Shown: positions 46,109-54,055, numbered from the stretch's first letter. The stretch is DNA of 64,000 nt from Sphingobacterium sp. ML3W (GCF_000747525.1 NZ_CP009278.1:2542001-2606000); one strand, 5' to 3'. Program-made: numbers and translations. The notes: generated from the letters alone by a model not told the origin.

Positions 46109-46672
46109 ATGTTTGATATACTAAGAAACCATATTAATAAAATTGTTCCACTTACAGATCTGGAATTTGAATTCATAGCTTCCTTATTCACCGCAAAATC
46201 CTATAAAAAAGGTCAATTCCTTTTTCAAGAAGGAGAGGATGTTTCCAAGCATTACTTTATATGTAAAGGATTGCTGAAACTAGTTTACAACGATTCTGAC
46301 GCACGCGAACATATTGTAGGTTTTGCCATGGAAGATTGGTGGGAAAGTGATTTTGAGGCGTTTTATACACAAAAAAAAACTTCGATGTCTTTGATATGTC
46401 TGGAAAATACGGATGTACTATTTATTGGTTTTGAAAACTATATCAACTTAGTTCGTACTTTACCTAAAATAGAACATTTCTTTCTTGAGAAAGCTTACTT
46501 TGGGTTTATAGCTGCTCAAAAGCGAATCATTTCAAGCCTGACCTCTGATACGAAAGAACGTTATCATCAACTTATCGAAAGACACCCAACTTTAGTGCAG
46601 CGCGTGCCAAAATCCCAATTGGCGGCTTATCTAGGTGTTTCTAGAGAGACATTAAGCCGAATTACGATCTAA
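46109..46672 (+). CDS. Crp/Fnr family regulator
   Basis: A 187-residue CRP-like regulator. The cyclic-nucleotide-binding barrel (about 20-115) shows KKGQFLFQEGEDVSKHYFIC and the glycines of the fold, but lacks the RxA/E phosphate-binding signature of true cAMP receptors. The C-terminal helix-turn-helix is short: SQLAAYLGVSRETLSRI. Members of this type in Bacteroidota often regulate a neighbouring detoxification gene; here a RidA gene lies 230 bp downstream. Confidence 0.88.
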   Translation: MFDILRNHINKIVPLTDLEFEFIASLFTAKSYKKGQFLFQEGEDVSKHYFICKGLLKLVYNDSDAREHIVGFAMEDWWESDFEAFYTQKKTSMSLICLENTDVLFIGFENYINLVRTLPKIEHFFLEKAYFGFIAAQKRIISSLTSDTKERYHQLIERHPTLVQRVPKSQLAAYLGVSRETLSRITI

Positions 46673-46902
46673 TATTAATTCATTATCATCATTTTTAGCA
46701 GTTTGCAGAGACCTTCTTCTTCCGTAATGAAATAGTCTTCTTTGAACCTATGATTTAATCATGGGCCATACCGGACAACCGGTGAAAGTTAAGTGTGATA
46801 TACATCACGCAATAAAGGTGATCTATGTCAAGGGATAGATCAAAGAATGCTCCTTAATTTTGTAATAATAAATTATTTAGATCATCTTAAAAAATTATTA
46901 CA

Positions 46903-47292
46903 ATGGAAAAAAGAGCATTTAGTCCTTGGAAATGGCAAAAAGAAAGAAGTTATGTCCAAGCTGTTGAAGTTAAAAACAGCACAGGTACTTTATATTGTTC
47001 CGGTCAGGCTGCGATTGATGAAAATGGCGTATCAAGCAATGAAGAAATGAAATTGCAACTGCAACAAGCGATATCAAATTTGGAAGAAGTAATCACTTCG
47101 TCCGGTTATGAATGTGGGGGTATCGTCCGATTAAATATTTATACCACATCTACGGCCGAGCTCTGGCCACATTTCCCTATCCTTCAGGAATGGATAGCCA
47201 AACACAATATTGAACAAGCCTTGACGATGTTGGAAGTAAATGGTTTGTTTGAAACATTAAAAGTTGAATTAGAAGCTACAGTCGTAAAATAG
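46903..47292 (+). CDS. RidA/YjgF family enamine deaminase
   Basis: A 129-residue Rid protein. Features: GTLYCSGQAAIDENG, where SGQ lines the active site, a central IVRLNIYTTS with the Arg that binds the substrate carboxylate, and EVNGLFETLKVELEATVVK at the end in place of the usual RxxLPxxxxVEIE. The family hydrolyses reactive enamine/imine intermediates. The C-terminal catalytic Glu may be the one in VELEA. Downstream of the Crp-like regulator and probably controlled by it. Start at 46903; another frame overlaps but is not coding. Confidence 0.88.
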   Translation: MEKRAFSPWKWQKERSYVQAVEVKNSTGTLYCSGQAAIDENGVSSNEEMKLQLQQAISNLEEVITSSGYECGGIVRLNIYTTSTAELWPHFPILQEWIAKHNIEQALTMLEVNGLFETLKVELEATVVK

Positions 47293-47350
47293 TTGACATT
47301 AAACCGAAAGGAATTTTGTAATAATAAGGTAGGAGTGTAGAAGCAATAAA

Positions 47351-47387
47351 AGATCATCGTTTCCAGAAGGAGCGGTGATCTATTCTT
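47351..47387 (+). terminator. Weak terminator-like hairpin
   Basis: Stem AGATCATCG/CGGTGATCT (one G-U pair), 47351-47359 with 47373-47381, followed by ATTCTTT. It lies 58 bp after ridA-like gene. Confidence 0.5.
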
Positions 47388-47518
47388 TAGAAATAACGCT
47401 CGCTATTTCTTCGGCATAGTTTCGGTAGACTTATTCTTTGCTTTAATAGTTCCAATATCGCACTATCCTATAAGTTATTCCTGACGATACAAGCAACATT
47501 ATTTGTAATCAGAATACA

Positions 47519-48163
47519 TTATATAACTCTTTTTAGCAGCATCTCAATTTCTTTAGCATGGGTCATCGTCATAAAGTGACCTGCATTTTCAATCAAGTAA
47601 GTTGGCTTTATCTTGGTAGTGGGAATGATACGGTCTTTGTCCCCATGGATGTGGATAACAGGAGCAGGAATTTCTTTATTTCTCCAGTTTAAAATCTGAT
47701 TGATTGCCCAGCCGAGAAATATAGGATCGGTGTCCAGCAATATCTTTTTAAGCATCAGTTTATCCTCTCGCGAAGATATACCAAAGAAATAATTCACGAT
47801 TATGTTGTGCTGTTTAAGCAAAGCATTCGGGATTATACGGTTGAGCTTTAGTGTGCCGATTATTCTGTATAGAAAAGGCAGCTCACGATCGTTTTTTGCA
47901 GAAGCAAGTAATACAATTTTTTGCACCTCGATTATCTTGGCTATTTCCATAGCCATCATACCCCCAAAGGAGAGACCAACTAATATCGGTTTATCATCCA
48001 TTATCTGTAAGGACATTCGTTTAGCATATTCTGATATAGATTCTTTTGGAAATGGAGAAATCCAATCTATGTATGTTACATGAAGGCCTTCAAAGTCTAT
48101 TTTCGAAAATACCCTTTGGTCAACACCCAATCCACTCAGTATATAAATATGATTGTTGCTCAT
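47519..48163 (-). CDS. Alpha/beta hydrolase
   Basis: A 214-residue alpha/beta hydrolase of short length. The nucleophile elbow GLSFGG near residue 63-68, Asp in HGDKDRIIP near 172-176 and His in AGHFMTM near 196 form the triad. No signal peptide. Substrate unknown. It borders the IS-rich region, with a NUDIX relic just upstream. Confidence 0.85.
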   Translation of the reverse strand: MSNNHIYILSGLGVDQRVFSKIDFEGLHVTYIDWISPFPKESISEYAKRMSLQIMDDKPILVGLSFGGMMAMEIAKIIEVQKIVLLASAKNDRELPFLYRIIGTLKLNRIIPNALLKQHNIIVNYFFGISSREDKLMLKKILLDTDPIFLGWAINQILNWRNKEIPAPVIHIHGDKDRIIPTTKIKPTYLIENAGHFMTMTHAKEIEMLLKRVI

Positions 48164-48308
48164 CTGCTTTTCATTTCATGAATTTTCTGACCTATCCTTC
48201 CGAAACCATTAATAAAACCTGCACCAATTGATATTGAACAATACGACAGTTAAAATCTACAGAATTTTTTATATTCAAGATGGATTAGATCCTAAAATTG
48301 CTCTAAAA

Positions 48309-48483
48309 CTACATATTCAAATACTCACCTACTATTGGCAGGTCAGCTTCCGCCCAGTCGTAGTTCAATAATTCTGATGGTACTACCCATATTGCCTGTT
48401 TATGTTCAGTCGGTAATAGTTCTGCAGATTCCCAATCGCATATATAAGGGTAGAGGCATAAGGAGAAATTCGGATAGTGTCTA
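48309..48483 (-). pseudogene. NUDIX hydrolase 3' remnant
   Basis: The C-terminal ~57 residues of a MutT/NUDIX protein: NFSLCLYPYICDWESAELLP, then EHKQAIWVVPSELLNYDWAE and ADLPIVGEYL, which is the classical end of an 8-oxo-dGTP diphosphatase-like enzyme. The GX5EX7REUXEEXGU box is missing because the IS element starts at 48484. The first eight codons of the surviving frame are IS sequence. The missing half is not on the other side of the IS, so DNA has also been deleted or rearranged here. Confidence 0.75.
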
Positions 48484-48515
48484 GTCCTAGAATAGTTATA
48501 CACTAATTATAGTGT

Positions 48516-49055
48516 ATGAACAAAATAAAAGCAAAGAAACCCGAACTCAAATCTACTCCTTATTATGACAAATCAGTCATAAAAAAATCGTTATCATTAT
48601 TAAAGAAAGGTTATTCCAAACGACAAGTTTGCGAAAAATTAAGCGTTGGTGGCCAAGCATTGAGTAAATGGATGATAAAGTATACTGTTCAGGATGTGTG
48701 CACTCCAAAATATACTAAATTATCACCTCTCCAGCGTCGTTCTATCGCTCTTCAGATTATGCAAGGTACGCTAAGCATTTCAGAAGCTAACGAGATTTAC
48801 AATATCCACGGTCATGATACCATTGCAAAATGGGTTAGATTACTTAAGAAAGAAAATGTCGATATTAGCATTTTAAAAGCTGATGTCGTGGAAGATGAAG
48901 ATTTGTGTAAGGTAAATGATAGTGAACTAGAAGCATTAAAAGCTGCTTTATCTGCCGCTCAATTAAAAATTACTGCCTTAAACACTTTGATCGATGTTGC
49001 CGAAGAACAGTTAAATATTAATATCCGAAAAAAGTCTGGTGCCAAGCAGTCTTAG
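48516..49055 (+). CDS. IS3-type transposase OrfA
   Basis: A 179-residue OrfA with a repeated helix-turn-helix: KSLSLLKKGYSKRQVCEKLS and a second unit around SISEANEIYNIHGHDTIAKW, followed by a leucine-rich coiled coil (LEALKAALSAAQLKITALNT). It is longer than most IS3 OrfA proteins (about 90-100), because the HTH is doubled. It binds the ends and, with OrfB by frameshifting, forms OrfAB. The frame passes through the slippery site at 49028-49034 and stops 7 codons later. Confidence 0.88.
   Translation: MNKIKAKKPELKSTPYYDKSVIKKSLSLLKKGYSKRQVCEKLSVGGQALSKWMIKYTVQDVCTPKYTKLSPLQRRSIALQIMQGTLSISEANEIYNIHGHDTIAKWVRLLKKENVDISILKADVVEDEDLCKVNDSELEALKAALSAAQLKITALNTLIDVAEEQLNINIRKKSGAKQS
49028..49034 (+). 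other. Programmed -1 ribosomal frameshift site
   Basis: A_AAA_AAG in the OrfA frame, the canonical IS3-family slippery heptamer. A -1 shift here enters the OrfB frame, which stays open from before this point to 50032. Confidence 0.82.
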
Positions 49056-50032
49056 TCCTGCAGAACTTATTTCCAAAAATAGGGATAGGTAATTTATGCA
49101 AACTGTTTGGCAAGAGTCGTCATGCTTATTATGATCACCTTTGGCGCTCACGTGCGTCTAATTTTGTAGATGATATTATTTTACAGGAGGTTTTGAAGAT
49201 ACGTGAATATTTACCACGAGTAGGTGTACGCAAGCTTCATTTCATGTTGTCACCTATTTTAGCTTCTCATAATATAGAAGTTGGCCGAGATTATTTATTC
49301 GATTTGATCGGTTCGCATGGTCTCTTAGTTCGCACGCGACGGCGTAACGTGAAGACAACGAACTCTCGTCATCATCTACGCAAATATCCCAATATCATAA
49401 AAGAGTTAGTAATTAGTCGGCCAGAAGAGTTGTGGGTTAGTGATATTACCTATATTAGGCTTATAGATAAATGGGGATACCTTAGTCTTGTTACTGATGC
49501 TTATTCTCGAAAAATCATGGGCTATTGCTTTCGTGAGGATATGACTACGATAGGTTGTGTGAGAGCCCTTGAAATGGCAGTGAACAATAGAGAATGGATA
49601 GATTTACCTCTTATCCATCATTCTGACCGAGGAACTCAGTATTGTAGTACATTATATGTAGAACAGTTAAGATCCAATAAAATAGCTGTTAGTATGACTG
49701 AAAATGGAAGTCCTTACGAAAATGCATTGGCAGAACGTGTTAATGGGATACTAAAAAATGAATTTGAATTTTATACCAAAAAACTATCATTTCCCGAGAT
49801 GTGCTTATATATTGATAAGAGCATTGATTCATATAATAATATTAGACCTCATAGCAGCTGTGATTATCTCACACCATCTGAAGCTCATCGCCAGAATGTG
49901 GCATTGAGGAAAAGATGGAAAGCATATTCTAAAAATTACGACGTTACCGAAAAAGAACTTATGGAATTGACAAATGAAGAAGATTTACATTCTTCGAGTG
50001 AAATTATTACATTTGACGAATATGCTGTATAG
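49034..50032 (+). CDS. IS3-type transposase OrfB (DDE integrase)
   Basis: The frame is open from upstream of the slippery site; the first ATG is 49193, so expression by frameshift as OrfAB is more likely than a separate start. It has the HTH_21-like start (RVGVRKLHFML), then the rve domain with Asp in WVSDITYI, Asp in HHSDRGTQY and Glu in ENALAERVNGILKNE: a complete DDE triad. The tail after PHSSCDYLTPSEAH carries an acidic extension. It catalyses copy-out transposition. Confidence 0.88.
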   Translation, partial: VWCQAVLVLQNLFPKIGIGNLCKLFGKSRHAYYDHLWRSRASNFVDDIILQEVLKIREYLPRVGVRKLHFMLSPILASHNIEVGRDYLFDLIGSHGLLVRTRRRNVKTTNSRHHLRKYPNIIKELVISRPEELWVSDITYIRLIDKWGYLSLVTDAYSRKIMGYCFREDMTTIGCVRALEMAVNNREWIDLPLIHHSDRGTQYCSTLYVEQLRSNKIAVSMTENGSPYENALAERVNGILKNEFEFYTKKLSFPEMCLYIDKSIDSYNNIRPHSSCDYLTPSEAHRQNVALRKRWKAYSKNYDVTEKELMELTNEEDLHSSSEIITFDEYAV

Positions 50033-50109
50033 CTTATTTCGGATTAATGTCGAAAGTTGTATAGTTAAAACCAGGATTTATTAAATAAACTGTATAGCTA
50101 TTTTAGGAC

Positions 50110-50292
50110 GGGTCAGCTCAGCGTATTGGACATGATCAAGGTTTAAAAGAGGGTTTAAAAGAAGGTATTGCACAAGGCGAATACAAAAAAGCCATTGAGA
50201 CAGCTTTGAATTTGAAAGAGATGGGTTTGTCTACTCATCAGATTGCCAAAGCTACAGGCCTTACCATCGACGAGATTGAAAAACTGAAATAA
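50110..50292 (+). pseudogene. Rpn-type nuclease 3' remnant
   Basis: A 60-codon frame starting at the IS edge and ending at TAA 50290-50292. It reads GHDQGLKEGLKEGIAQGEYK followed by KAIETALNLKEMGLSTHQIA and TGLTIDEIEKLK, the typical charged tail of PD-(D/E)XK recombination-promoting nucleases (Rpn/PDDEXK_2). The catalytic domain is absent. The tail ends at a strong terminator. Confidence 0.72.
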
Positions 50293-50312
50293 ATTAAATA
50301 GATCATAAAAAT

Positions 50313-50352
50313 AACAAATAAAGCCATTCTGTCAAGAATGGCTTTATTTGTT
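50313..50352. terminator. Strong bidirectional terminator
   Basis: An 18-bp perfect stem (50313-50330 with 50335-50352), GTCA loop and T-run. It belongs to the truncated Rpn gene. Confidence 0.8.
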
Positions 50353-50401
50353 TTATACCATCCTTACGGCTTCCCGTATTTTTTAATCAAAGCGATCACC
50401 A

Positions 50402-50567
50402 CAAAAATCCCATTTTAGCGACAGCTGTTATTGGAGCCAATGTTTTGAGTGAAATAGGAGCCAGCTTCGTAGATTTCTTCGGTGGGCGCTCCCGCAATTA
50501 TGAAAACAAATTACAGGAGCTATATAAGAGCGTAGTGGAGTCTTTAAAGCAAAATGCCCGTTCATGA
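50402..50567 (+). pseudogene. YbjQ/UPF0145 heavy-metal-binding domain remnant
   Basis: The frame reads KNPILATAVIGANVLSEIGA then SFVDFFGGRSRNYENKLQEL and YKSVVESLKQNA before TGA 50565-50567. The G-x-x-x-x-S-E-I-G-A-S and FFGGRSRxYENKL blocks are the core of the YbjQ family. The N-terminal ~50 residues are missing; upstream sequence is non-coding up to the terminator. The last codons may belong to the inserted IS material. Confidence 0.65.
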
Positions 50568-50581
50568 TTGCTTCGCAGTTC
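50560..50581 (+). repeat. 22-bp stem-loop motif shared with 60393-60414
   Basis: GTTCATGATTGCTTCGCAGT+TC matches GTTCATGATTGCTTTGCAAT+TC at 60393-60414 in 20 of 22 positions. Both lie at or in transposase sequences, and both contain a TTGC-TTY-GCA stem. This copy marks the left edge of the decayed IS transposase. Confidence 0.5.
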
Positions 50582-51251
50582 CAAGAGCGATCAGTAATAT
50601 ATAAGTTTATCAGGCTGCATCAACAAATATATCCGATTGAAAAGATGTGTAAAGTTATGGGAGTCGGTTCCAGAAGCTATTATGCTTGGAAAAATGGTTT
50701 TAAACGCGCTGGTGGCTCTAAAGTTGCAGTACTTCAAGTTAAGATAAAAGCTATTTACTTCAAGAAAAAGCAACGATATGGCAGCCCGTGAATAGCTGCA
50801 GAGCTATTAAATGATGGAGTTGCAGTTTCTAGGGTTACACTTGCTAAGTGTATGAAAAAGATGGGGCTACGCAGTAAAATAGGCAAGAAATTTAAGGTAA
50901 CAACAGATTCAAAGCATTCACATAAAATAATGGACAATGTCTTAGAACGTAACTTTAGATCTTCGGAGCCTTCTAAAGTTTGGGTATCTAATATTACTTA
51001 TATTCATACCAAGGAAGGATTTCTATACCTGACCACGGTTCTGGATTTATACGACCGTAAATGTATTGGCTGGAGTGTTAGTGATAGCATGAAAACGGAA
51101 AAAACTTCATTAGCAGCTTGGAAAATGGCAATCAAGAATCGCAAATTGTCTCCTGGTCTGATCTTTCATTCTGATCGTGGAGTACAATATGCGTGCGAAA
51201 AATTCAGCAATACGGTAGATTCTTATAAAATCGTAACTAGAAGTATGAGCC

Positions 51252-51302
51252 GAAATTCGCTGTGCGATTCACGAATACAGAATAAGCAAACACGTATGAG
51301 TA
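51252..51302 (+). repeat. 51-bp internal insertion in IS3 OrfB (copy A)
   Basis: Flanked by TATGAG direct repeats (51246-51251, 51297-51302). It adds 17 in-frame codons between SMS and NGDCWDN, where IS3 transposases have no gap. Begins with a small stem (TCGC-TGT-GCGA) and ends with CAAACACGTATGAGTA, matching CAAACACGTGTGAATA in the copy at 60365-60411. Confidence 0.6.
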
Positions 51303-51345
51303 ACGGTGATTGCTGGGACAATGCAGTTGCAGAGAGCTTCTTTAT

Positions 51346-51391
51346 ACTATTATCAATGCGGACTTGAGTATGGGGTTAAGGGACGCATTAA
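51346..51391 (+). repeat. 46-bp internal insertion in IS3 OrfB (copy C)
   Basis: Separates ...AESFF from KTLKSE, which adjoin in related transposases, and shifts the frame. It contains AATGCG...CGCATT inverted ends. Similarity to the other insertions is weak. Confidence 0.5.
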
Positions 51392-51566
51392 AACATTAAA
51401 ATCAGAGCAAATATATGGGAACAAATTGGTATCAAAAGAGCAAATGAGGAAGGATTTATTTGAATACATAGAAAGTTTGGTACAATAGAGAGCGTAGGCA
51501 TTCTAGGCTGGGAAACCTTACCATAGAGCAATTTAATAACAAAAAACAAAATCTTAAAAAAACTGC

Positions 51567-51860
51567 TTAACTAGTACTGCCACTTTTATTTGCAAGTCCT
51601 GTGAAAGAATACTTTAAACCTTTTTTAAACTTATCATCTTTTAACAATTGAATTGGCAATAAAACTACAAGTAAAAATATAATGGATGTGATTGGATCAA
51701 TATATTTTTTAACATATATCGACGCATGGTCTAAAATATTGGCATTACCCAAATCGTAATGATAATGCTCTCTATCAATTATTATTAAATCTTTAATAAA
51801 AAACACTAGAGGAAAAGCAATAACTGCAATAATCAAGTTTATTATTATTTTTCCTACCAT
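51567..51860 (-). CDS. Truncated membrane protein with IS-derived C-terminus
   Basis: A 97-residue frame with two hydrophobic segments (IIINLIIAVIAFPLVFFI and ITSIIFLLVVLLPIQLL). The last ten residues, GLANKSGSTS, are encoded by the right end of the decayed IS3 element (51570-51603), so the native C-terminus is lost. The protein is unrecognised. It lies 10 bp downstream of the broken lipoprotein gene on the same strand, suggesting a former operon with the genes to 54055. Confidence 0.6.
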   Translation of the reverse strand: MVGKIIINLIIAVIAFPLVFFIKDLIIIDREHYHYDLGNANILDHASIYVKKYIDPITSIIFLLVVLLPIQLLKDDKFKKGLKYSFTGLANKSGSTS

Positions 51861-51870
51861 AGAAACTAAT

Positions 51871-52166
51871 TTAATCTTTACTTAAAGAACTTAGTGGTTT
51901 TTTACCATCAATGACGTCTTTTACAAGACTACAGTCTGGCCTATGAATATCCTCTTTCGCAACACCAGCATTTCCCCCGTTCTATATTTGCAAAATTTGT
52001 GACTAGGTTTTGGAACGAGGTCCATAATGCGTCGGCTTTTTTAAAAGGATACCGTTTGAATTTTAGCAGAAAAACATGATGACATTGCTAGAATCACTAA
52101 TAATACGAAAGAAATCTGGCCCAACTTTACCAACTTTTCGAGCTGATTCGCCTTAGACAATTTCAT
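51871..52166 (-). pseudogene. Small lipoprotein gene with two frameshifts
   Basis: Starting at ATG 52166 the frame gives a lipoprotein signal, ISFVLLVILAMSSCFSAKIQ, and stops at 52041. A one-base shift in the A/T run opens KKADALWTSFQNLVTNFANI, and a second shift in the G-run (near 51977) opens AGVAKEDIHRPDCSLVKDVI down to the stop at 51871-51873. Joined, these make a protein of about 97 residues. Both shifts sit in homopolymers, so sequencing error is a real alternative. Family not recognised. Confidence 0.55.
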
Positions 52167-52206
52167 AATGTTTTATAATAGATTTAAATTTTATGCTATC
52201 TAATCA

Positions 52207-52716
52207 TTATTTTCTCTCTTTATTTACTTTTTCAACTTCTTTTCTCAATTTTTTCTGATCTTTTTTTGAAACTGATTCATTCCAATACACAGGCTGTCTT
52301 GGTAATTTTATATCTAAATAATAATCTTTAAAATTACCATCTATACTTACATCATCAATGGTCAAACTTGAACCGAACCTGTCAATAATAATTGTGCCCC
52401 AGAATCCATCGATAGAAAGTTCTTTAGAGAACTTTCCTTTTTCGTCCGTTATAAGAGTTTCAACAGTATCTTTACCACTGATAAACAGAACTTTTGCTTT
52501 AGAAACTATCTTATTATTATAGCACATGCGTATGTTTCCATGTATTGTGGCAGGAATATCTCCATCTGTGTATCCCTTGCCTTGCTGATGGAAACTACTA
52601 CAATTATCTCTATCTATTTCCACGAACTCATCGTAGTGCTTTTTTGTAGTGCAACTAAATATTAATGAGAAAATAATAATTTTAGCAACCCAAACGAGTT
52701 CCTTTTTGCGTAACAT
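52207..52716 (-). CDS. Lipoprotein with CarboxypepD_reg-like fold
   Basis: A 169-residue lipoprotein: WVAKIIIFSLIFSC gives an acylated Cys near residue 22. The body has PATIHGNIRMCYNNKIVSKA and KDTVETLITDEKGKFSKELS, the strand pattern of the transthyretin-like carboxypeptidase regulatory fold. The end is highly charged (KKDQKKLRKEVEKVNKERK). It overlaps the 3' end of the larger HExxH lipoprotein gene upstream by 35 bp, so the two are coupled. A partner or protective role for that protein is possible but unproven. An ATG at 52737 is also possible. Confidence 0.7.
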   Translation of the reverse strand: MLRKKELVWVAKIIIFSLIFSCTTKKHYDEFVEIDRDNCSSFHQQGKGYTDGDIPATIHGNIRMCYNNKIVSKAKVLFISGKDTVETLITDEKGKFSKELSIDGFWGTIIIDRFGSSLTIDDVSIDGNFKDYYLDIKLPRQPVYWNESVSKKDQKKLRKEVEKVNKERK

Positions 52717-54055
52717 TTTTTTCTTTTCTACTATCATATTGTTCAGCCATTATTCTATCTATTATTCTCGCTTTATGTGCGTCAGAAAGACTTTTAAACG
52801 CTTCTGTTTCTACCAATCCTTTCCAAGCAATATCATCATAAACTTGCTTATCTAGTTTATATCCCTTTAGCTCTCCGTAGTTTTTGATAGAAGCAGCAAT
52901 ATCGGTAATAAAATTTTTTGCAAAGGTTACATGTTGAATACCATTTGAAAATGCTTTTTGTTTGGAATATTTAACAAATAATTCAGGATAAGATAATTTT
53001 GCCGCAGCAGGGTCATTATAGTAAAATGCAACAAGGTATGCGTGTATAGATTCATGCAACATTGTAGTACCTAATGCTAAATCCGTAGCATTTCCAATTA
53101 CTGTTGGATTGATATTAAAACCTATAATCATTTCACCATTGTAATTATTACGATTCGTACCTGCAACTTGCATGGGGTCACTAAAGTTTTCTGTAACAAA
53201 TTTAAGATTATATCCCGGAACCTCACCAGCAAATTTTTTGATAATATCTGCGACAGTATTCCCATTTAAATTTTTTAAAGCAGCAAGGACCTGTTTCATA
53301 CAGTCTGGCAGATTGGCGTCATCAATTGCATCATTAAAATTTTCAGCTTCCTTTTCAGGATTATCTGGCACTTCATTATAAGTTGGAACTGTACCGTCTC
53401 CACCGGTACCACCACCACCTCCTGAGGGTGGAAAATTTTGATAATCTCTGGGATCTCCTGGATAAGTTGGATTATTTTCATCTCCGCTAGAACCGCCACC
53501 TGAACAAGAGATCTCATTTAAGTATCCATTAATGTATCCATAAACACAATTGGTTGGCATTGCAGGTGCTTTTCCAGCTTTTTTCACCATCTCTGTAGAC
53601 ACTTTCACATTTGATTCGTAGAATGAAATATTTTGTGCCCCACTCTGTACAGATTTAGATATTATTGCTCCACTATAGTTTGTTGCTTTAGAACTTGGTA
53701 TAAAAGTAAGGACGCTATATTTCCATGCTTCCCCATTTCTTGTTCCTCTTATCCAAACATTGTTATTAAGAAGGATTCTTGTTGAATCTGCAACTAAAAC
53801 CTCAAGTCTATCTAATACTCTAACTTTTACATAAAGTGTATCTTTTCCGCTTTCATAAAATGTATTCCAGTTAATAACCGATCTAAAACTTGCATTGACA
53901 AAAAAAGAGTCAGTTTGTTGGTAACCAGTTTTCTTTTCAAAGTCAGCTTTGATCGATTTAATATTAATCTCGCTGTCTTCAAGGGATAATATTGGTTCAT
54001 TCTTACAGCTTAATAAAAGAAGAAGAAAAGAAAAGTACATTAAAAATATTCTCAT
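52682..54055 (-). CDS. Lipoprotein with HExxH metallopeptidase-like domain
   Basis: A 457-residue lipoprotein (FSFLLLLLSC, Cys near 17). Residues about 25-150 are beta-rich; about 185-240 form a Gly/Pro/Asn-rich linker (SGGGSSGDENNPTYPGDPRD); the C-terminal domain has TTMLHESIHAYLVAFYYNDP, with an HExxH site near residue 339. It resembles the surface-exposed predicted zinc peptidases attached to linkers in Bacteroidota, some of which are polymorphic toxins; that role is not established here. Coupled with the lipoprotein downstream by overlap. No SusD or secretion-system gene is near. Confidence 0.72.
   Translation of the reverse strand: MRIFLMYFSFLLLLLSCKNEPILSLEDSEINIKSIKADFEKKTGYQQTDSFFVNASFRSVINWNTFYESGKDTLYVKVRVLDRLEVLVADSTRILLNNNVWIRGTRNGEAWKYSVLTFIPSSKATNYSGAIISKSVQSGAQNISFYESNVKVSTEMVKKAGKAPAMPTNCVYGYINGYLNEISCSGGGSSGDENNPTYPGDPRDYQNFPPSGGGGGTGGDGTVPTYNEVPDNPEKEAENFNDAIDDANLPDCMKQVLAALKNLNGNTVADIIKKFAGEVPGYNLKFVTENFSDPMQVAGTNRNNYNGEMIIGFNINPTVIGNATDLALGTTMLHESIHAYLVAFYYNDPAAAKLSYPELFVKYSKQKAFSNGIQHVTFAKNFITDIAASIKNYGELKGYKLDKQVYDDIAWKGLVETEAFKSLSDAHKARIIDRIMAEQYDSRKEKNVTQKGTRLGC

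Larger units (their letters stand above)
48484..50109 (+). mobile_element. IS3-family insertion sequence, apparently intact
   Basis: About 1.63 kb. The left end GTCCTAGAATAGTTATACA and the right end, reverse-complemented, GTCCTAAAATAGCTATACA match at 17 of 19 positions, forming terminal inverted repeats. Inside are OrfA and OrfB with a -1 frameshift site between them. The flanks (TCTA on the left, GGGT on the right) show no target duplication, which fits recombination after insertion. Confidence 0.85.
50564..51570 (+). pseudogene. IS3 OrfB, broken by stop, insertions and frameshift
   Basis: Recognisable in order: EKMCKVMGVGSRSYYAWKN; RYGSP then a TGA (50789-50791) where relatives have Arg (CGA); IAAELLNDGVAVSR; SKVWVSNITYIH with Asn in place of the first catalytic Asp; FHSDRGVQYA; CWDNAVAESFF; YGNKLVSKEQMRKDLFEYIE; and GNLTIEQFNNKK to TAA at 51570. 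Two insertions (51252-51302, 51346-51391) split the conserved catalytic region, and an extra T near 51476 shifts the frame before WYNRERRHS. Clearly inactive. Confidence 0.85.
50564..51603 (+). mobile_element. Decayed IS3-family element, left part missing
   Basis: Carries most of OrfB but no OrfA and no left end. Its right end (TACTGCCACTTTTATTTGC, to GTCCTGTGA near 51603) is repeated at 60026-60054 as an isolated scrap, which defines the terminus. It inserted into the gene whose truncated remnant is on the minus strand at 51567-51860. Confidence 0.7.

Noticed and set aside
48484..48503. ATG at 48503 as start of a 64-residue gene
   Set aside because: Those codons are the IS terminal repeat; the rest is a NUDIX tail, so it is a remnant, not a gene.
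51252..51391. attC-like recombination sites for the short insertions
   Set aside because: They lack the GTTRRRY/RYYYAAC core pairs and there is no integron integrase in the window.
51567..54055. Type VI secretion components
   Set aside because: Small lipoprotein and membrane protein looked suggestive, but no Tss motif (ClpV, sheath, Hcp, VgrG) is visible.
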